Of a stretch of 64,000 nt of DNA, positions 15,003-23,277 are shown one piece after another (position 1 is the stretch's first letter; the number at the start of each line of letters is the position of its first letter). The stretch lies in assembly GCA_002436005.1 (NCBI GenBank), contig DIXG01000061.1, positions 1 through 64,000 on the forward strand. The letters are read 5' to 3'. The notes below the pieces were generated by a model. That model made no database searches and had not been told where the DNA came from. It saw only the letters and a list, made by a program, of their open reading frames with translations. A program made the translations under genes and the position numbers. Source of the stretch: Anaerolineaceae bacterium UBA6086. GTDB lineage: Bacteria > Chloroflexota > Anaerolineae > Anaerolineales > Anaerolineaceae.

Positions 15003-17447
15003 TCAGCGGTCTGCCTGTTCTCCGTAGAGCCACGCATAAATGTAGTGAATTTCGTTGATCAGGCGGATATAATTGCGCGTTTCTTCGATCCGGATAATTT
15101 CGAGAAATAGATCCGGATCATCGAAGGACATCAAGCCTTTCCATGCAACGGTGTTTCCCGGTCCGCCATTATAGGCAGCTAGCATGGCGAAGGTATCCCC
15201 CTCGAAATAATTTCTCTGCCGTTTGAGATAATTCGCGCCAAAAACCAGGCTGATATAGGGGCGATTCAAATCTGCCTCGGTGTAATTCTCAGGCCAACCC
15301 AATTCTGCAGCCAGTTGGGCACCCGTGGCAGGCATGATCTGCATCAAGCCACTTGCGCCTGCGCCTGAAGCAATAAAGCCTTCATAGGCGCTTTCCTGGC
15401 GAATCACTGAAAGGAGCAGCAGGGGTGAAATGTCTTCGTCCTGGGCAGTGGGCAACAGCCAGTCTAAATAGTATGCGCCAAAGCGAATGCGAGAAAAGAA
15501 TTCTGGTGCTTGCAGGGCGGCTGCGCCTTCCAAACCGGCAAGTTTCAGCAAATCGGTGGAGGCAGCCAGGGCAGAACGGTAAAGCCCAATCTCCACCAGC
15601 GCAGGGATCAAACGGAAAGTCTGTGCAGGGTCGTCTGAAAGAGCACTTCGTAAGGCATCAAATTCGGCTTTGCCTGCCTGATAATTTCCCAGTGTCCAGA
15701 ATTCGATTCCCCTTTGGAAACGGGGATCGTTTGCCAGCAAGCCAGGGCTTTCCAGGTTGGTATCCGCTGGCAGGTTGAAAGTTTGCCTGAGCCAGGTTTC
15801 AGCTTCCAGGCGATAGGGTGTCAGATCCGGGTTGAGATCATAAGTTTGTGGATCTGCAAAGGGCTCACGACCGATCAGAAGGTCTTCGGCGCGGATGCTG
15901 TAATGGCCAAAGGGATCAGAGGTTTGGGCGATCTTCCAGCTATCAAGGGCGGCACTGATATCGCCCTGTGCTTGCTGACATTTGCCTATCCAAAGATGGG
16001 CTGCAGCCAGCTGGCTGGGTTCATTTGCCAGCACCAAGGCGCGCGAGAATTGCGCTTTGGCGCTTTCCCAGTCGCCCATGCGCACGTGTGTGATCCCGGC
16101 AAAGTAGGTGGCGCGGAAGGTTTCATCTGAATTTGGGTATTCGCCTGCAAGGCGCGCCCAGGTGTCAGCCGCTTCTGGCAGCATGTCGGCACGCTCATAA
16201 GACCGCCCTGCCAGGAACAGGAAATTGGGGGCATCTGTGGATTCTGGACGTTGGGCGACGAAGGTAAGCGCATGTTCTGCCGCCTTCTGTGGTTCGCCCA
16301 GATAAGCCCAAAGGGTAAACTCAATGCTCTCCCATGCATCCACATAATAGCTGCTGGTGGGGTAATCCAAAATCAGTTGTTCCCACAACGTGATGGCTGC
16401 CTCATACTGAAGCTCCATGTCGTTTGATGAAAGCGCGCGTGTGGCTAATGCTTTGTGATAAAGTGCGCCATCAGCATTTACTTCCACGCCAGATGCCAGA
16501 TGGCGATCAAAGGCTTCAATCGCAAGGGCATAATTGCCCATATTGTAATTGATCAACCCCCGCTGGTATTCGTCAACCGGGATGCCTGCTTCAACCAGGA
16601 TGACCAGGGCGGTATAGGCATCATAAGCGTAGGGGATACCGTTGACTGCCGCCTGCAGATAGTCATAAGCCAGGTCAGGGTTTTCCTGTTCAAGATAGAT
16701 TCGACCCAGGCGGAGGTTCATTTCCGCTTTCGTATAGTCATTAGTGGTAGTATTCAGAATATTCTGATACAGGGAAATGGCAGTCTCAACCTCACCCAAA
16801 GTCTGGTGTGCAACAGCTATTTTGACGGACAGCGGCTCGCTGCCTCCAGCCGGGTGGGTTAGATAAGCTTCTTCCAATGCAGAGAGGGAGGCGGATGTGT
16901 CGCCGAACGTTGTGTAGAGACTGGCGCGCAGCTCATGGATGTGTGAGTCCAGAAGACCGGGTTTGATTGTCAGATAGCTGTCATAGGCTTCCAAAGCTTC
17001 GTCATAGCGTTCGAGTCGGGTGAAGGTCTGCCCTAACATATAATAGGCACGTCCTGCGATGGCTGGGTCCTCGGAATCGGCTGCAGCCTGAAATTGGTCA
17101 CGTGCTGCGCTGAGGTTATTCATTTGGTAGTAGGCTTGACCTAATCCCAGCTGATTTTGCGATTGCTGTCCTGGCTCGGAGGCATTCGCGATGGCAGCCT
17201 GGAAGATTTTCCGTGCGGTTTCGTAGTCGCCCATCAGCAGGGCGACCTGGCCATCACTGACCGTCTCTTCTGGCGGGAGGATGATCTCTTCCGTAGGCGT
17301 TGGTGTGGGGAGGATGTCCATCTCAGGGATGATTTCCTCCGGGGCATTTTCTGGGAGCGTAGTGGGTGCTGCGGCTGGTGCGCATCCTGAGAGCAGTAGC
17401 CCGGCTAAAAGGATCCCTGACACAACGAACTTCATCAATTTTTGCAT
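15003..17447 (-). CDS. TPR-repeat lipoprotein with lytic transglycosylase (SLT) domain
   Basis: An 814-residue exported protein. The signal peptide ends in LLLSGC, a good lipobox, followed by a Pro/Glu linker. From about residue 65 to 560 there are many tetratricopeptide-like helical pairs (for example LGLGQAYYQMNNLSAARDQF). Residues of about 655-790 form the SLT domain: SVIRQESAYEG with catalytic Glu685, then ASGLMQIMPATGAQLA and AYNGGPGN. It should cleave peptidoglycan glycan strands outside the membrane, like Slt70, which also has a helical N-terminal superhelix. The mRNA may be leaderless: TACACT lies seven bases before the ATG and no Shine-Dalgarno is visible. Confidence 0.92.
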   Translation of the reverse strand: MQKLMKFVVSGILLAGLLLSGCAPAAAPTTLPENAPEEIIPEMDILPTPTPTEEIILPPEETVSDGQVALLMGDYETARKIFQAAIANASEPGQQSQNQLGLGQAYYQMNNLSAARDQFQAAADSEDPAIAGRAYYMLGQTFTRLERYDEALEAYDSYLTIKPGLLDSHIHELRASLYTTFGDTSASLSALEEAYLTHPAGGSEPLSVKIAVAHQTLGEVETAISLYQNILNTTTNDYTKAEMNLRLGRIYLEQENPDLAYDYLQAAVNGIPYAYDAYTALVILVEAGIPVDEYQRGLINYNMGNYALAIEAFDRHLASGVEVNADGALYHKALATRALSSNDMELQYEAAITLWEQLILDYPTSSYYVDAWESIEFTLWAYLGEPQKAAEHALTFVAQRPESTDAPNFLFLAGRSYERADMLPEAADTWARLAGEYPNSDETFRATYFAGITHVRMGDWESAKAQFSRALVLANEPSQLAAAHLWIGKCQQAQGDISAALDSWKIAQTSDPFGHYSIRAEDLLIGREPFADPQTYDLNPDLTPYRLEAETWLRQTFNLPADTNLESPGLLANDPRFQRGIEFWTLGNYQAGKAEFDALRSALSDDPAQTFRLIPALVEIGLYRSALAASTDLLKLAGLEGAAALQAPEFFSRIRFGAYYLDWLLPTAQDEDISPLLLLSVIRQESAYEGFIASGAGASGLMQIMPATGAQLAAELGWPENYTEADLNRPYISLVFGANYLKRQRNYFEGDTFAMLAAYNGGPGNTVAWKGLMSFDDPDLFLEIIRIEETRNYIRLINEIHYIYAWLYGEQADR

Positions 17448-17632
17448 GAGGTTAAGTGTAACATATGGGATTTAGATGAGGTAGTGGGTGAATTTCTGTG
17501 TCACTTCACTGAAAGCCAGAACCTGTGTGCCTGAAACGTGCACTGAGCCGCCAAAATATCCGTCAAGATGAATCAGCGGATCATCCACATTGTTTTTGAG
17601 AGAAAAACAATGAATTGGTAGGCTGATAGGAT

Positions 17633-19432
17633 CTATGGAACCCATTCCCCAGAGCAGAGAAAAAGAAAGAGTGCATCCTGCATGCTGCCAGAGAAACCGG
17701 TTTCATCATACTGGCCGATCAGATCGAAGCCCTCCCTTAAGGTAATAGTAAAAATACCCGCCCCATGCGAACCCTGGTTGGGATCTGTAAATACTAATTC
17801 ACTGTAGACCGAATCTGCACAACTGTCTGCGGTCGTTTTCATCCCAATGGAGGCTTGATTGTTCGAATATAACAAAAGCTCGAAGTAACCAGACGCAGTA
17901 CAGCCATTCATTAAGAGTGTGTCTGTGAATGTGCCAACATAACGCGCTTCAATGAACGGATCTTCTTGCTCTTCTGTTTCCGGTTCGACAGGCTCTACCT
18001 CAGTTATGTCTGGTCGGGCAGATTCCGTTTCAGGCGGGGCGGATTCGATTGGTTCCACATCTGCTCCGTCCTCCTCAATCTCAGGAATTGGCGCGAGCGG
18101 CTGGTATTCCGTCGCAGGCTGCTCTTCAGTTTCAATTACTGCCGAGATCATGCGATCTTTGATCCGGTCTGCCAGGTCTTCAGCAATGGCTTCTTCTAAA
18201 TCCGGAAAGTTTTCCAAAAGTCCGTCTTTAATATAATCGCTCAAAGCGCCCTCAATCTGATTGCGAACCTCATCTGTTAGAGCTTGTTTTGGATCGAAGT
18301 AGGCTGATCGTACGAATTCTGTCCATTCGTTAACTTTATCGACGTATTCAAAACCGCTATCAATACCGGCAAACTGGACGCTCAGAACACCTTTCCCGAG
18401 ATCGACATAAAGTTCTGCGCCACGCTGCAGGGCTTTTGCCCCAACGCGATGTATGATCTCACCACTGGGACGGTTGGAGTCCGGGTTGAGTGTTTGCCAC
18501 AGTCCGCTATACGGACCGATGGTGAAAAGATCACGCCGGATCGATGTCAGTCCACTGATTTCGTTGCGTTCAACTTTTTGGATGAATTCATCAAAATTGG
18601 TGCTGTTGATTTGCAGACCTGGGGGCAGCGCTTCATAGGCGGACTCTTTTTCCCACTCGGACATATAGGGATAAACGGATAAAATATCCTGCCTGGCTTG
18701 TTCGGTTTCTTCGCTGGTGATGCTTAAGAAAGCGATGATTTTGTCGATTGGGTTAGCATTGGGTGATGCTAATGGTTTGGTAGGTTTGTTTGGAGCGAGC
18801 ATGCCATAGGATCGTTCAAAAAAATTATAAGCTGCTTCAATGATTTTCGTTTGATCACCAAGGTTTTCCAAAACAAGCATGAGCAGTTGTTCTTCAACCC
18901 AACCATCCAACATATTTGGCGTAAAGAGGGGCTCCTGGAAGGCGTTAGAAACGATGTCCAGATAAGTCAGTCTGAGCTGGTCGGCACTGATCAGGAAGCG
19001 CACCAGGGTTTCGATGTCATCACTTTCACCTTTCAGGGGTGTGCAGTCCTGGTTGGCGAGATCAATATGGCCAAATCCGGTGCCTTCATCCAGCACGCTC
19101 AGTTGTGAACACGCCCAGGTTGTGTCATCGACTGTTTTGATTTCCGCATAATAAATCCCCGAAGGTAAGGTAGGGGGATCGATATCGGCGTTAAATATGT
19201 ATGCTGTCAAACCATTACTGGTTGCCACCAGCATCATCACATCGCCCTGTGGGTCATCTAACTCAGGTTTTTTCCATGGCAGAGAAAAGCCATCTCCACC
19301 AGAGTATCTGATTATGCCAATTGCGAGTGCGCCAGTGATGGCGGTGCAAACCATGCACACGACCAAAATGACCAGGATGATAATCAGCCATCGGCCTTTA
19401 TTCTTCTCTTTGATCGGATGTTCATTAATCAT
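17633..19432 (-). CDS. Unknown membrane-anchored extracytoplasmic protein
   Basis: A 599-residue protein I do not recognise. Residues of about 13-45 form one transmembrane helix (WLIIILVILVVCMVCTAITG) with a short basic cytoplasmic tail. The exported part has a helical middle (about 130-430). A Glu/Pro/Thr-rich spacer covers about 440-500 and a C-terminal beta-rich domain with four cysteines (NGCTASGYFELLLYS, then TADSCADSVYSEL, ending LFLCSGEWVP) that may form disulphides. AAGGATT precedes the ATG. It lies downstream of and divergent from the PadR operon. The gap to the next minus-strand gene (185 bases) shows no terminator. Confidence 0.7.
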   Translation of the reverse strand: MINEHPIKEKNKGRWLIIILVILVVCMVCTAITGALAIGIIRYSGGDGFSLPWKKPELDDPQGDVMMLVATSNGLTAYIFNADIDPPTLPSGIYYAEIKTVDDTTWACSQLSVLDEGTGFGHIDLANQDCTPLKGESDDIETLVRFLISADQLRLTYLDIVSNAFQEPLFTPNMLDGWVEEQLLMLVLENLGDQTKIIEAAYNFFERSYGMLAPNKPTKPLASPNANPIDKIIAFLSITSEETEQARQDILSVYPYMSEWEKESAYEALPPGLQINSTNFDEFIQKVERNEISGLTSIRRDLFTIGPYSGLWQTLNPDSNRPSGEIIHRVGAKALQRGAELYVDLGKGVLSVQFAGIDSGFEYVDKVNEWTEFVRSAYFDPKQALTDEVRNQIEGALSDYIKDGLLENFPDLEEAIAEDLADRIKDRMISAVIETEEQPATEYQPLAPIPEIEEDGADVEPIESAPPETESARPDITEVEPVEPETEEQEDPFIEARYVGTFTDTLLMNGCTASGYFELLLYSNNQASIGMKTTADSCADSVYSELVFTDPNQGSHGAGIFTITLREGFDLIGQYDETGFSGSMQDALFLFLCSGEWVP

Positions 19433-19634
19433 TTTTCAATCCTTATCACTTGCATGTAAAGGTATAGGAGCAATATTGGATTTATTTTCAGGACGGCGGG
19501 GTTGTCAGATTTGTGATTAATTCAAGTATACAAAATTAAAGGAAATAATGGATGATTATTTTGATAGGTTTATGTTTTCAATGAAGATTTCAATCTTGTT
19601 AGATATATCTATTTCTTACAATAATCTAATAAAT

Positions 19635-19669
19635 ATACTATTGACATATATAGAATAGTATTGTATACT
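19635..19669 (+). promoter_or_regulatory. Strong sigma70 promoter with overlapping inverted repeats, upstream of the PadR gene
   Basis: A consensus TTGACA (19641-19646) and TATACT (19664-19669) are exactly 17 bases apart. An 8-base inverted repeat ATACTATT / AATAGTAT (19635-19642 and 19654-19661, 11-base spacer) overlaps the -35 box, and a second one, AGTAT-TGT-ATACT (19657-19669), covers the -10 box. PadR regulators typically repress their own promoter by binding such palindromes, so autoregulation is likely. Confidence 0.75.
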
Positions 19670-19698
19670 TTAATCATCATGAAACAGGAAGGTGCAAA

Positions 19699-20082
19699 AT
19701 GCCAAGGCACAAACGCGGATGGGCGATAAATAACAATGATAAACATCACAAAAGACGGACACCATTAACCGTGGCGTTGGTGGAACCCGCTTTATTGACC
19801 CTGATAGAGATGGAATCCCGTCATGGTTACGGGCTGCATGAAGCACTCAAAGGGTTGGGGATCCGTCCTATCCATCCCAGTGTGGTTTACCGCACGCTGC
19901 GACAAATGGAAGAGCTGGGCTGGATCTCCGCAGACTGGGACACAACAGAAGGCAGTCAGGGACCGCCAAGAAAGATTTTCAGTCTTACGGATGCCGGCGT
20001 GCAGGCACTGCAGACCTGGCAAGATGAATTGTTACGAGCTCAGGAAAGCATCCAGCTTCTATTGAAGGGTGCAAAATCCTGA
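19699..20082 (+). CDS. PadR-family transcriptional regulator
   Basis: A 127-residue winged-helix protein. Residues of about 28-105 match the PadR domain: EPALLTLIEMESRHGYGLHE, PSVVYRTLRQMEELGWI and RKIFSLTDAGVQAL. A basic N-terminal tail of some 25 residues (PRHKRGWA, HHKRR) and a short C-terminal helix for dimerisation frame it, as in the small PadR subfamily 1. An AGGAAGG site precedes the ATG. It is transcribed from the strong promoter just upstream together with the next Arg/His-rich gene. PadR proteins usually repress until a ligand binds; the signal here is unknown. Confidence 0.93.
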   Translation: MPRHKRGWAINNNDKHHKRRTPLTVALVEPALLTLIEMESRHGYGLHEALKGLGIRPIHPSVVYRTLRQMEELGWISADWDTTEGSQGPPRKIFSLTDAGVQALQTWQDELLRAQESIQLLLKGAKS

Positions 20083-20174
20083 AGAGAGGAGAAAAGTTGG
20101 ATTAATGACCATCCAGAAAAGCAAATATCAGCAAACTGGCAGTTCAAATAGTAAACAGACCACGAAGGAGGAAT

Positions 20175-20669
20175 ATGTACAAACAGCCATTATATGATCA
20201 GAAAAGGAAACAAATGAGAGAAAGAAAAGCAATGCGACATCAAAGGGATTTTGATCCCAGAGTAGAATATTTACAAGATTTTCGTGAACCTGGCAATCTT
20301 GCCAGAAGGCGGCACATGCGGTCCCGCACCCACTTCAGGGTGGAGGATGAGAAACGTGCTTGGTGTGGGTTCGACCGCCAGGAAAAAGCCGACGGGCGGT
20401 TACCTGAAAGACATCAACGCCGCATGGATATGAAAATGCGCACAGGAGGGTCGTACCGTTCAGTCGATCCCCATCGACTCCATGGGAGGCACGCTCACCG
20501 GCACCCAAATGCAGATATCACCCGTCGGACAACTAGGGACTTGATTATCGAGAAAGAGCACCTGGAGCGCAGACTGGCACACCTTGAGGGGCATTTGCAC
20601 GCTGTAAAACGAACGTTGCGCAGGCGGTTTGAGCGAAGGAACCGAACAGGGTCGAGGATGACCTTGTAG
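20175..20669 (+). CDS. Unknown Arg/His-rich basic protein
   Basis: A 164-residue protein of unknown function preceded by a perfect AAGGAGGAAT site. By count it holds roughly 37 Arg, 9 Lys and 13 His, so it is strongly basic. A His/Arg patch lies at about residues 98-112 (DPHRLHGRHAHRHPNAD). Residues of about 122-155 (LIIEKEHLERRLAHLEGHL) have a heptad-like coiled-coil pattern. There is one Cys, no signal peptide and no membrane segment. It lies 92 bases after the PadR gene and before a terminator, so it is probably the regulated partner of that repressor. Nucleic-acid binding or metal binding are possible; neither is shown. Confidence 0.7.
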   Translation: MYKQPLYDQKRKQMRERKAMRHQRDFDPRVEYLQDFREPGNLARRRHMRSRTHFRVEDEKRAWCGFDRQEKADGRLPERHQRRMDMKMRTGGSYRSVDPHRLHGRHAHRHPNADITRRTTRDLIIEKEHLERRLAHLEGHLHAVKRTLRRRFERRNRTGSRMTL

Positions 20670-20705
20670 TTCTGCAAACAAAATTAACCAATCATTCGGA
20701 AACGG

Positions 20706-20733
20706 AAGGGCCTTTTTGGCCCTCTATTTTTTA
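20706..20733 (+). terminator. Rho-independent terminator after the PadR operon
   Basis: AGGGCC (20707-20712) pairs with GGCCCT (20718-20723) around TTTTT and is followed by CTATTTTTTATT. It ends the PadR plus Arg/His-rich gene pair, about 40 bases after the second stop. Confidence 0.85.
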
Positions 20734-20867
20734 TTGGGGGAGATTGACCGCCCAGCCGCAACCAATCGTCAGTATTAAGCCTGATGTTCATCATATTTTT
20801 TCCATTTAACCCTCTCGATGTGGTATTATTTGTCTGACAATTAATTCAATGGAGGAACCAAAAGAAA

Positions 20868-22118
20868 ATGACAGTCACACCCCCTATCACCTGGATCGAT
20901 AATCCACGTGCGAGCACGATTGAGCATAGCCAGGCTGTTGCGGATCTTTTCCCGCCGCATATCGCCCGGCAGACTCGTGAATTTCACAGCCGGATCCCCG
21001 GCTACCAGATCAGCCCACTGAAAAGCCTTCCTCGGCTGGCAGCCATGCTCGGCCTGGGTGGCATTTGGGTGAAAGATGAGTCCTTTCGACTCAGCCTGAG
21101 CTCATTTAAAGTGCTGGGCGGCTCCTATGCAATCTACAGCTTTGTGAAAGAAGCATTGGGGGCTGAATCGCTCGACATTTTCTCAGATGAGGGTATGAAA
21201 TTGGTTCGAGAACAATTGGGGGAGATGACCTTTGCTGCCGCAACCGATGGTAACCACGGACGCGGTGTTGCCTGGTCAGCTACACGGCTTGGCTTCAAAT
21301 CTGTCATCTATGTGCATGAAAATACCTCACTCCCGCGCATCAGGGCAATCGAAAGCAACGGCGCCAGGGTGGTGGTGATTAAGGGGACTTATGATGATGC
21401 TGTGCGCCAGGTGAACGAAGACGCGCAGCGGAATGGCTGGCAGGTGATCTCTGACACCTCCTGGCCAGGATACGAGGATGTGCCGCGCTGGGTGATGCAG
21501 GGATATACCACAATGTTTTCCGAAGCCCAGGAGCAGCTGGCTGCCCAGGGCATCATCAAACCCACCCACGTGTTGGTGCAGGCAGGTGTTGGCTCGCTCG
21601 CTGCTGCGACACTCGGTTTCTACTCTCAACTGTTTGGCGCTGGACGACCAAAATCTGTGGTCGTTGAACCTGATAAAGCCGCCTGTCTTTATCTCTCGGC
21701 AGAAATTGGGGATGGCGAACCGCACAGCTTTGGCGGCGATTTGGATACCATCATGGCAGGGCTGGCTTGTGGCGATCCCAATCCCCAGGCATGGAAAGTT
21801 TTGTGGGATACCGCAGATGTCTTTGTTAAATGTCCGGATTATGTGGCAGCAAAGGGCATGCGCGTCTATGGCGTGCCGCTGGCAGGCGATCCCTTTGTAG
21901 TTTCAGGTGAGTCAGGCGCAGCCACCCTGGGTGCATTGACCTTCATCATGCAGCGGCCAGAATGTGCGCCTCTACGTGAATCACTGGGCTTGGATAGCCG
22001 TTCTGAAGTCCTGCTGATCAATTCTGAGGGTAACACGGACCCGGATGAATTTCGTAAGGTAGTGTGGATGGGCAGGCATCCCGTGCCAGATGCTTATCAG
22101 CAAACGGTCGAGATATAG
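20868..22118 (+). CDS. dpaL: Diaminopropionate ammonia-lyase
   Basis: A 416-residue PLP enzyme of fold type II. The Schiff-base Lys lies in SLSSFKVLGGSYAIYSFVKEA; ATDGNHGRGVAWSA and the Gly-rich VQAGVGSLAAATLGF (phosphate-binding) follow, and SGESGAATLGAL is near the C terminus. The SFKxLGGxYA and TDGNHGRG signatures are those of YgeX/DpaL, which converts 2,3-diaminopropionate to pyruvate and ammonia, rather than threonine dehydratase. TGGAGG precedes the ATG and a TGGTATTAT extended -10-like element lies at 20821-20829. It is monocistronic, ending at a strong hairpin. Confidence 0.9.
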   Translation: MTVTPPITWIDNPRASTIEHSQAVADLFPPHIARQTREFHSRIPGYQISPLKSLPRLAAMLGLGGIWVKDESFRLSLSSFKVLGGSYAIYSFVKEALGAESLDIFSDEGMKLVREQLGEMTFAAATDGNHGRGVAWSATRLGFKSVIYVHENTSLPRIRAIESNGARVVVIKGTYDDAVRQVNEDAQRNGWQVISDTSWPGYEDVPRWVMQGYTTMFSEAQEQLAAQGIIKPTHVLVQAGVGSLAAATLGFYSQLFGAGRPKSVVVEPDKAACLYLSAEIGDGEPHSFGGDLDTIMAGLACGDPNPQAWKVLWDTADVFVKCPDYVAAKGMRVYGVPLAGDPFVVSGESGAATLGALTFIMQRPECAPLRESLGLDSRSEVLLINSEGNTDPDEFRKVVWMGRHPVPDAYQQTVEI

Positions 22119-22169
22119 TTTGAGGAAAACCGCAGGTGAACGAAAAAACCTGCTGTAAATCCTTAAATG

Positions 22170-22218
22170 CAGTGGGTTAGCGTCATCAACAATCCTGGCG
22201 CTAACCCACTGAATCTTT
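22170..22218 (+). terminator. Terminator between dpaL and the microcompartment operon
   Basis: A perfect 13-base stem, CAGTGGGTTAGCG (22170-22182) with CGCTAACCCACTG (22199-22211), is followed by AATCTTTTTAT on the plus strand. It lies in the 160-base convergent gap. Only the plus-strand side has a T tract, so it mainly serves dpaL. Confidence 0.85.
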
Positions 22219-22280
22219 TTATACAACTTTAAAAGTGATCGTGTTAACCCACGTGATTACTTTGTTTAATTTGTTTGACC

Positions 22281-22553
22281 TCACTCAATGATTTCTACGC
22301 TGTCTACAATACCAACAATTACAGAGATGATGCAGCCATCAGGCAGATTCAATACCTGTCGGGCACCGTTGCCCTCACGGTTAACGAGGACCGTGTCGCC
22401 AATCCCGGCGTGAGTGTGATCCACGGCGATAAATTCATCCTCCGACTCCTCGCCTTCACTCACCATCGGCTGCACCACCAACAGGCGGCGATTGTCGAAA
22501 TGAGGATGGCTGAGAGTGGTGACCACTGTGCCGACAACTTTTCCGAGGATCAT
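22281..22553 (-). CDS. Microcompartment pentameric vertex protein (BMC-P, EutN/CcmL family), copy 1
   Basis: A 90-residue single-domain EutN/CcmL protein: it begins MILGKVVGTVVTTLSHPHF, has RLLVVQPM, then the FIAVDHTHAGIGDTVLVNREGNGARQV block and ends with IVGIVDSVEIIE. All are diagnostic of the pentamers that cap the vertices of bacterial microcompartment shells. It is the last gene of the operon, 12 bases after copy 2. Two further BMC-P genes occur in the same operon. Confidence 0.94.
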   Translation of the reverse strand: MILGKVVGTVVTTLSHPHFDNRRLLVVQPMVSEGEESEDEFIAVDHTHAGIGDTVLVNREGNGARQVLNLPDGCIISVIVGIVDSVEIIE

Positions 22554-22565
22554 GTCTAATTCCTG

Positions 22566-22886
22566 TTACGAATAATGGGTGACGCCTGACCTGAGGGTGT
22601 AATCGAAATCGCCATCGGGACGCACGATCAGTTCGTCGATGATACCCACCAGCGCCAGATCGACCGGGACAAAGGTGATCTCCGGCATGGCAAGGGCAGC
22701 CTCTCGAGAGCGCACCATCATGCACAGGTCACCGATTCCGGCATCCACCACATCCACCGCCACCTGAAGTGCGCCGATGGGTTCAAGCTTCTTATTCAAC
22801 GGTTGAACAACAAGCAGCTTGAGTCCCTCGGTTCCCGCATACTTGATCGTGCACACAGCAGTGCCGTGGACTTGACCGAAGATCAT
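22566..22886 (-). CDS. Microcompartment pentameric vertex protein (BMC-P, EutN/CcmL family), copy 2
   Basis: A 106-residue EutN/CcmL protein: MIFGQVHGTAVCTIKYAGTE, KLLVVQPLNK, QVAVDVVDAGIGDLCMMVRS and VGIIDELIV are the family landmarks. It carries a C-terminal tail of about 15 residues (DGDFDYTLRSGVTHYS) beyond the usual fold. Its ATG overlaps the stop of the upstream 120-residue gene by four bases, indicating coupled translation. Like the other copies it should form a pentamer at a shell vertex. Confidence 0.93.
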   Translation of the reverse strand: MIFGQVHGTAVCTIKYAGTEGLKLLVVQPLNKKLEPIGALQVAVDVVDAGIGDLCMMVRSREAALAMPEITFVPVDLALVGIIDELIVRPDGDFDYTLRSGVTHYS

Positions 22887-23245
22887 TTTCCAACCCCGGT
22901 GTTATTCAAAACCCGCGTGATGATGGTATCCAGAAGCGTATCGTCAATCTGTTCACCCAGTTTTGTTTTTACCGCGGATCGAATGCGCTGCCGCAGATCA
23001 GAGTTATCTGCTGTTGCAGGTTCTTGCGCTGCCTGTGCTGAAGCAGGCTTGGTTTCTTCGGATAAATAGGGACGGATAGGCGCAGAAGGCGGTGTTTGAT
23101 GCGGTTGAATTAACTTTACGCCAAGCCTTTCCGCTTTTTCAAAGGCTAACTCCGTGAGGACAATGTTTTCACAAACTGTGAGCGTGTATTCACCACGCTG
23201 CACCAAATCCTCAATATCTCGTTCGGTATAAAATGTCTTGGGCAT
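22883..23245 (-). CDS. Unknown microcompartment-associated protein (possible adaptor)
   Basis: A 120-residue protein without a family I can name. Residues 1-47 form a small domain (YTERDIEDLVQRGEYTLTV, then IVLTELAFEKAERLGVKLI) that recalls the N-terminal segment of some microcompartment-locus proteins such as EutT-like ones. Residues 48-80 are a Pro/Ala/Glu linker. Residues 82-113 (DLRQRIRSAVKTKLGEQI onwards) are predicted amphipathic helices resembling encapsulation peptides. It sits between the BMC-T and BMC-P genes and is coupled to the latter. A scaffold or cargo-adaptor role is inference. Confidence 0.75.
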   Translation of the reverse strand: MPKTFYTERDIEDLVQRGEYTLTVCENIVLTELAFEKAERLGVKLIQPHQTPPSAPIRPYLSEETKPASAQAAQEPATADNSDLRQRIRSAVKTKLGEQIDDTLLDTIITRVLNNTGVGK

Positions 23246-23277
23246 AGGTCTTCTCCTATCAGCCGATTATTGGTCGA

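Noticed and set aside
20868..22118. Threonine dehydratase as an alternative call for dpaL
   Set aside because: The SFKVLGGSYA and TDGNHGRG motifs and the length fit the diaminopropionate ammonia-lyase group better.
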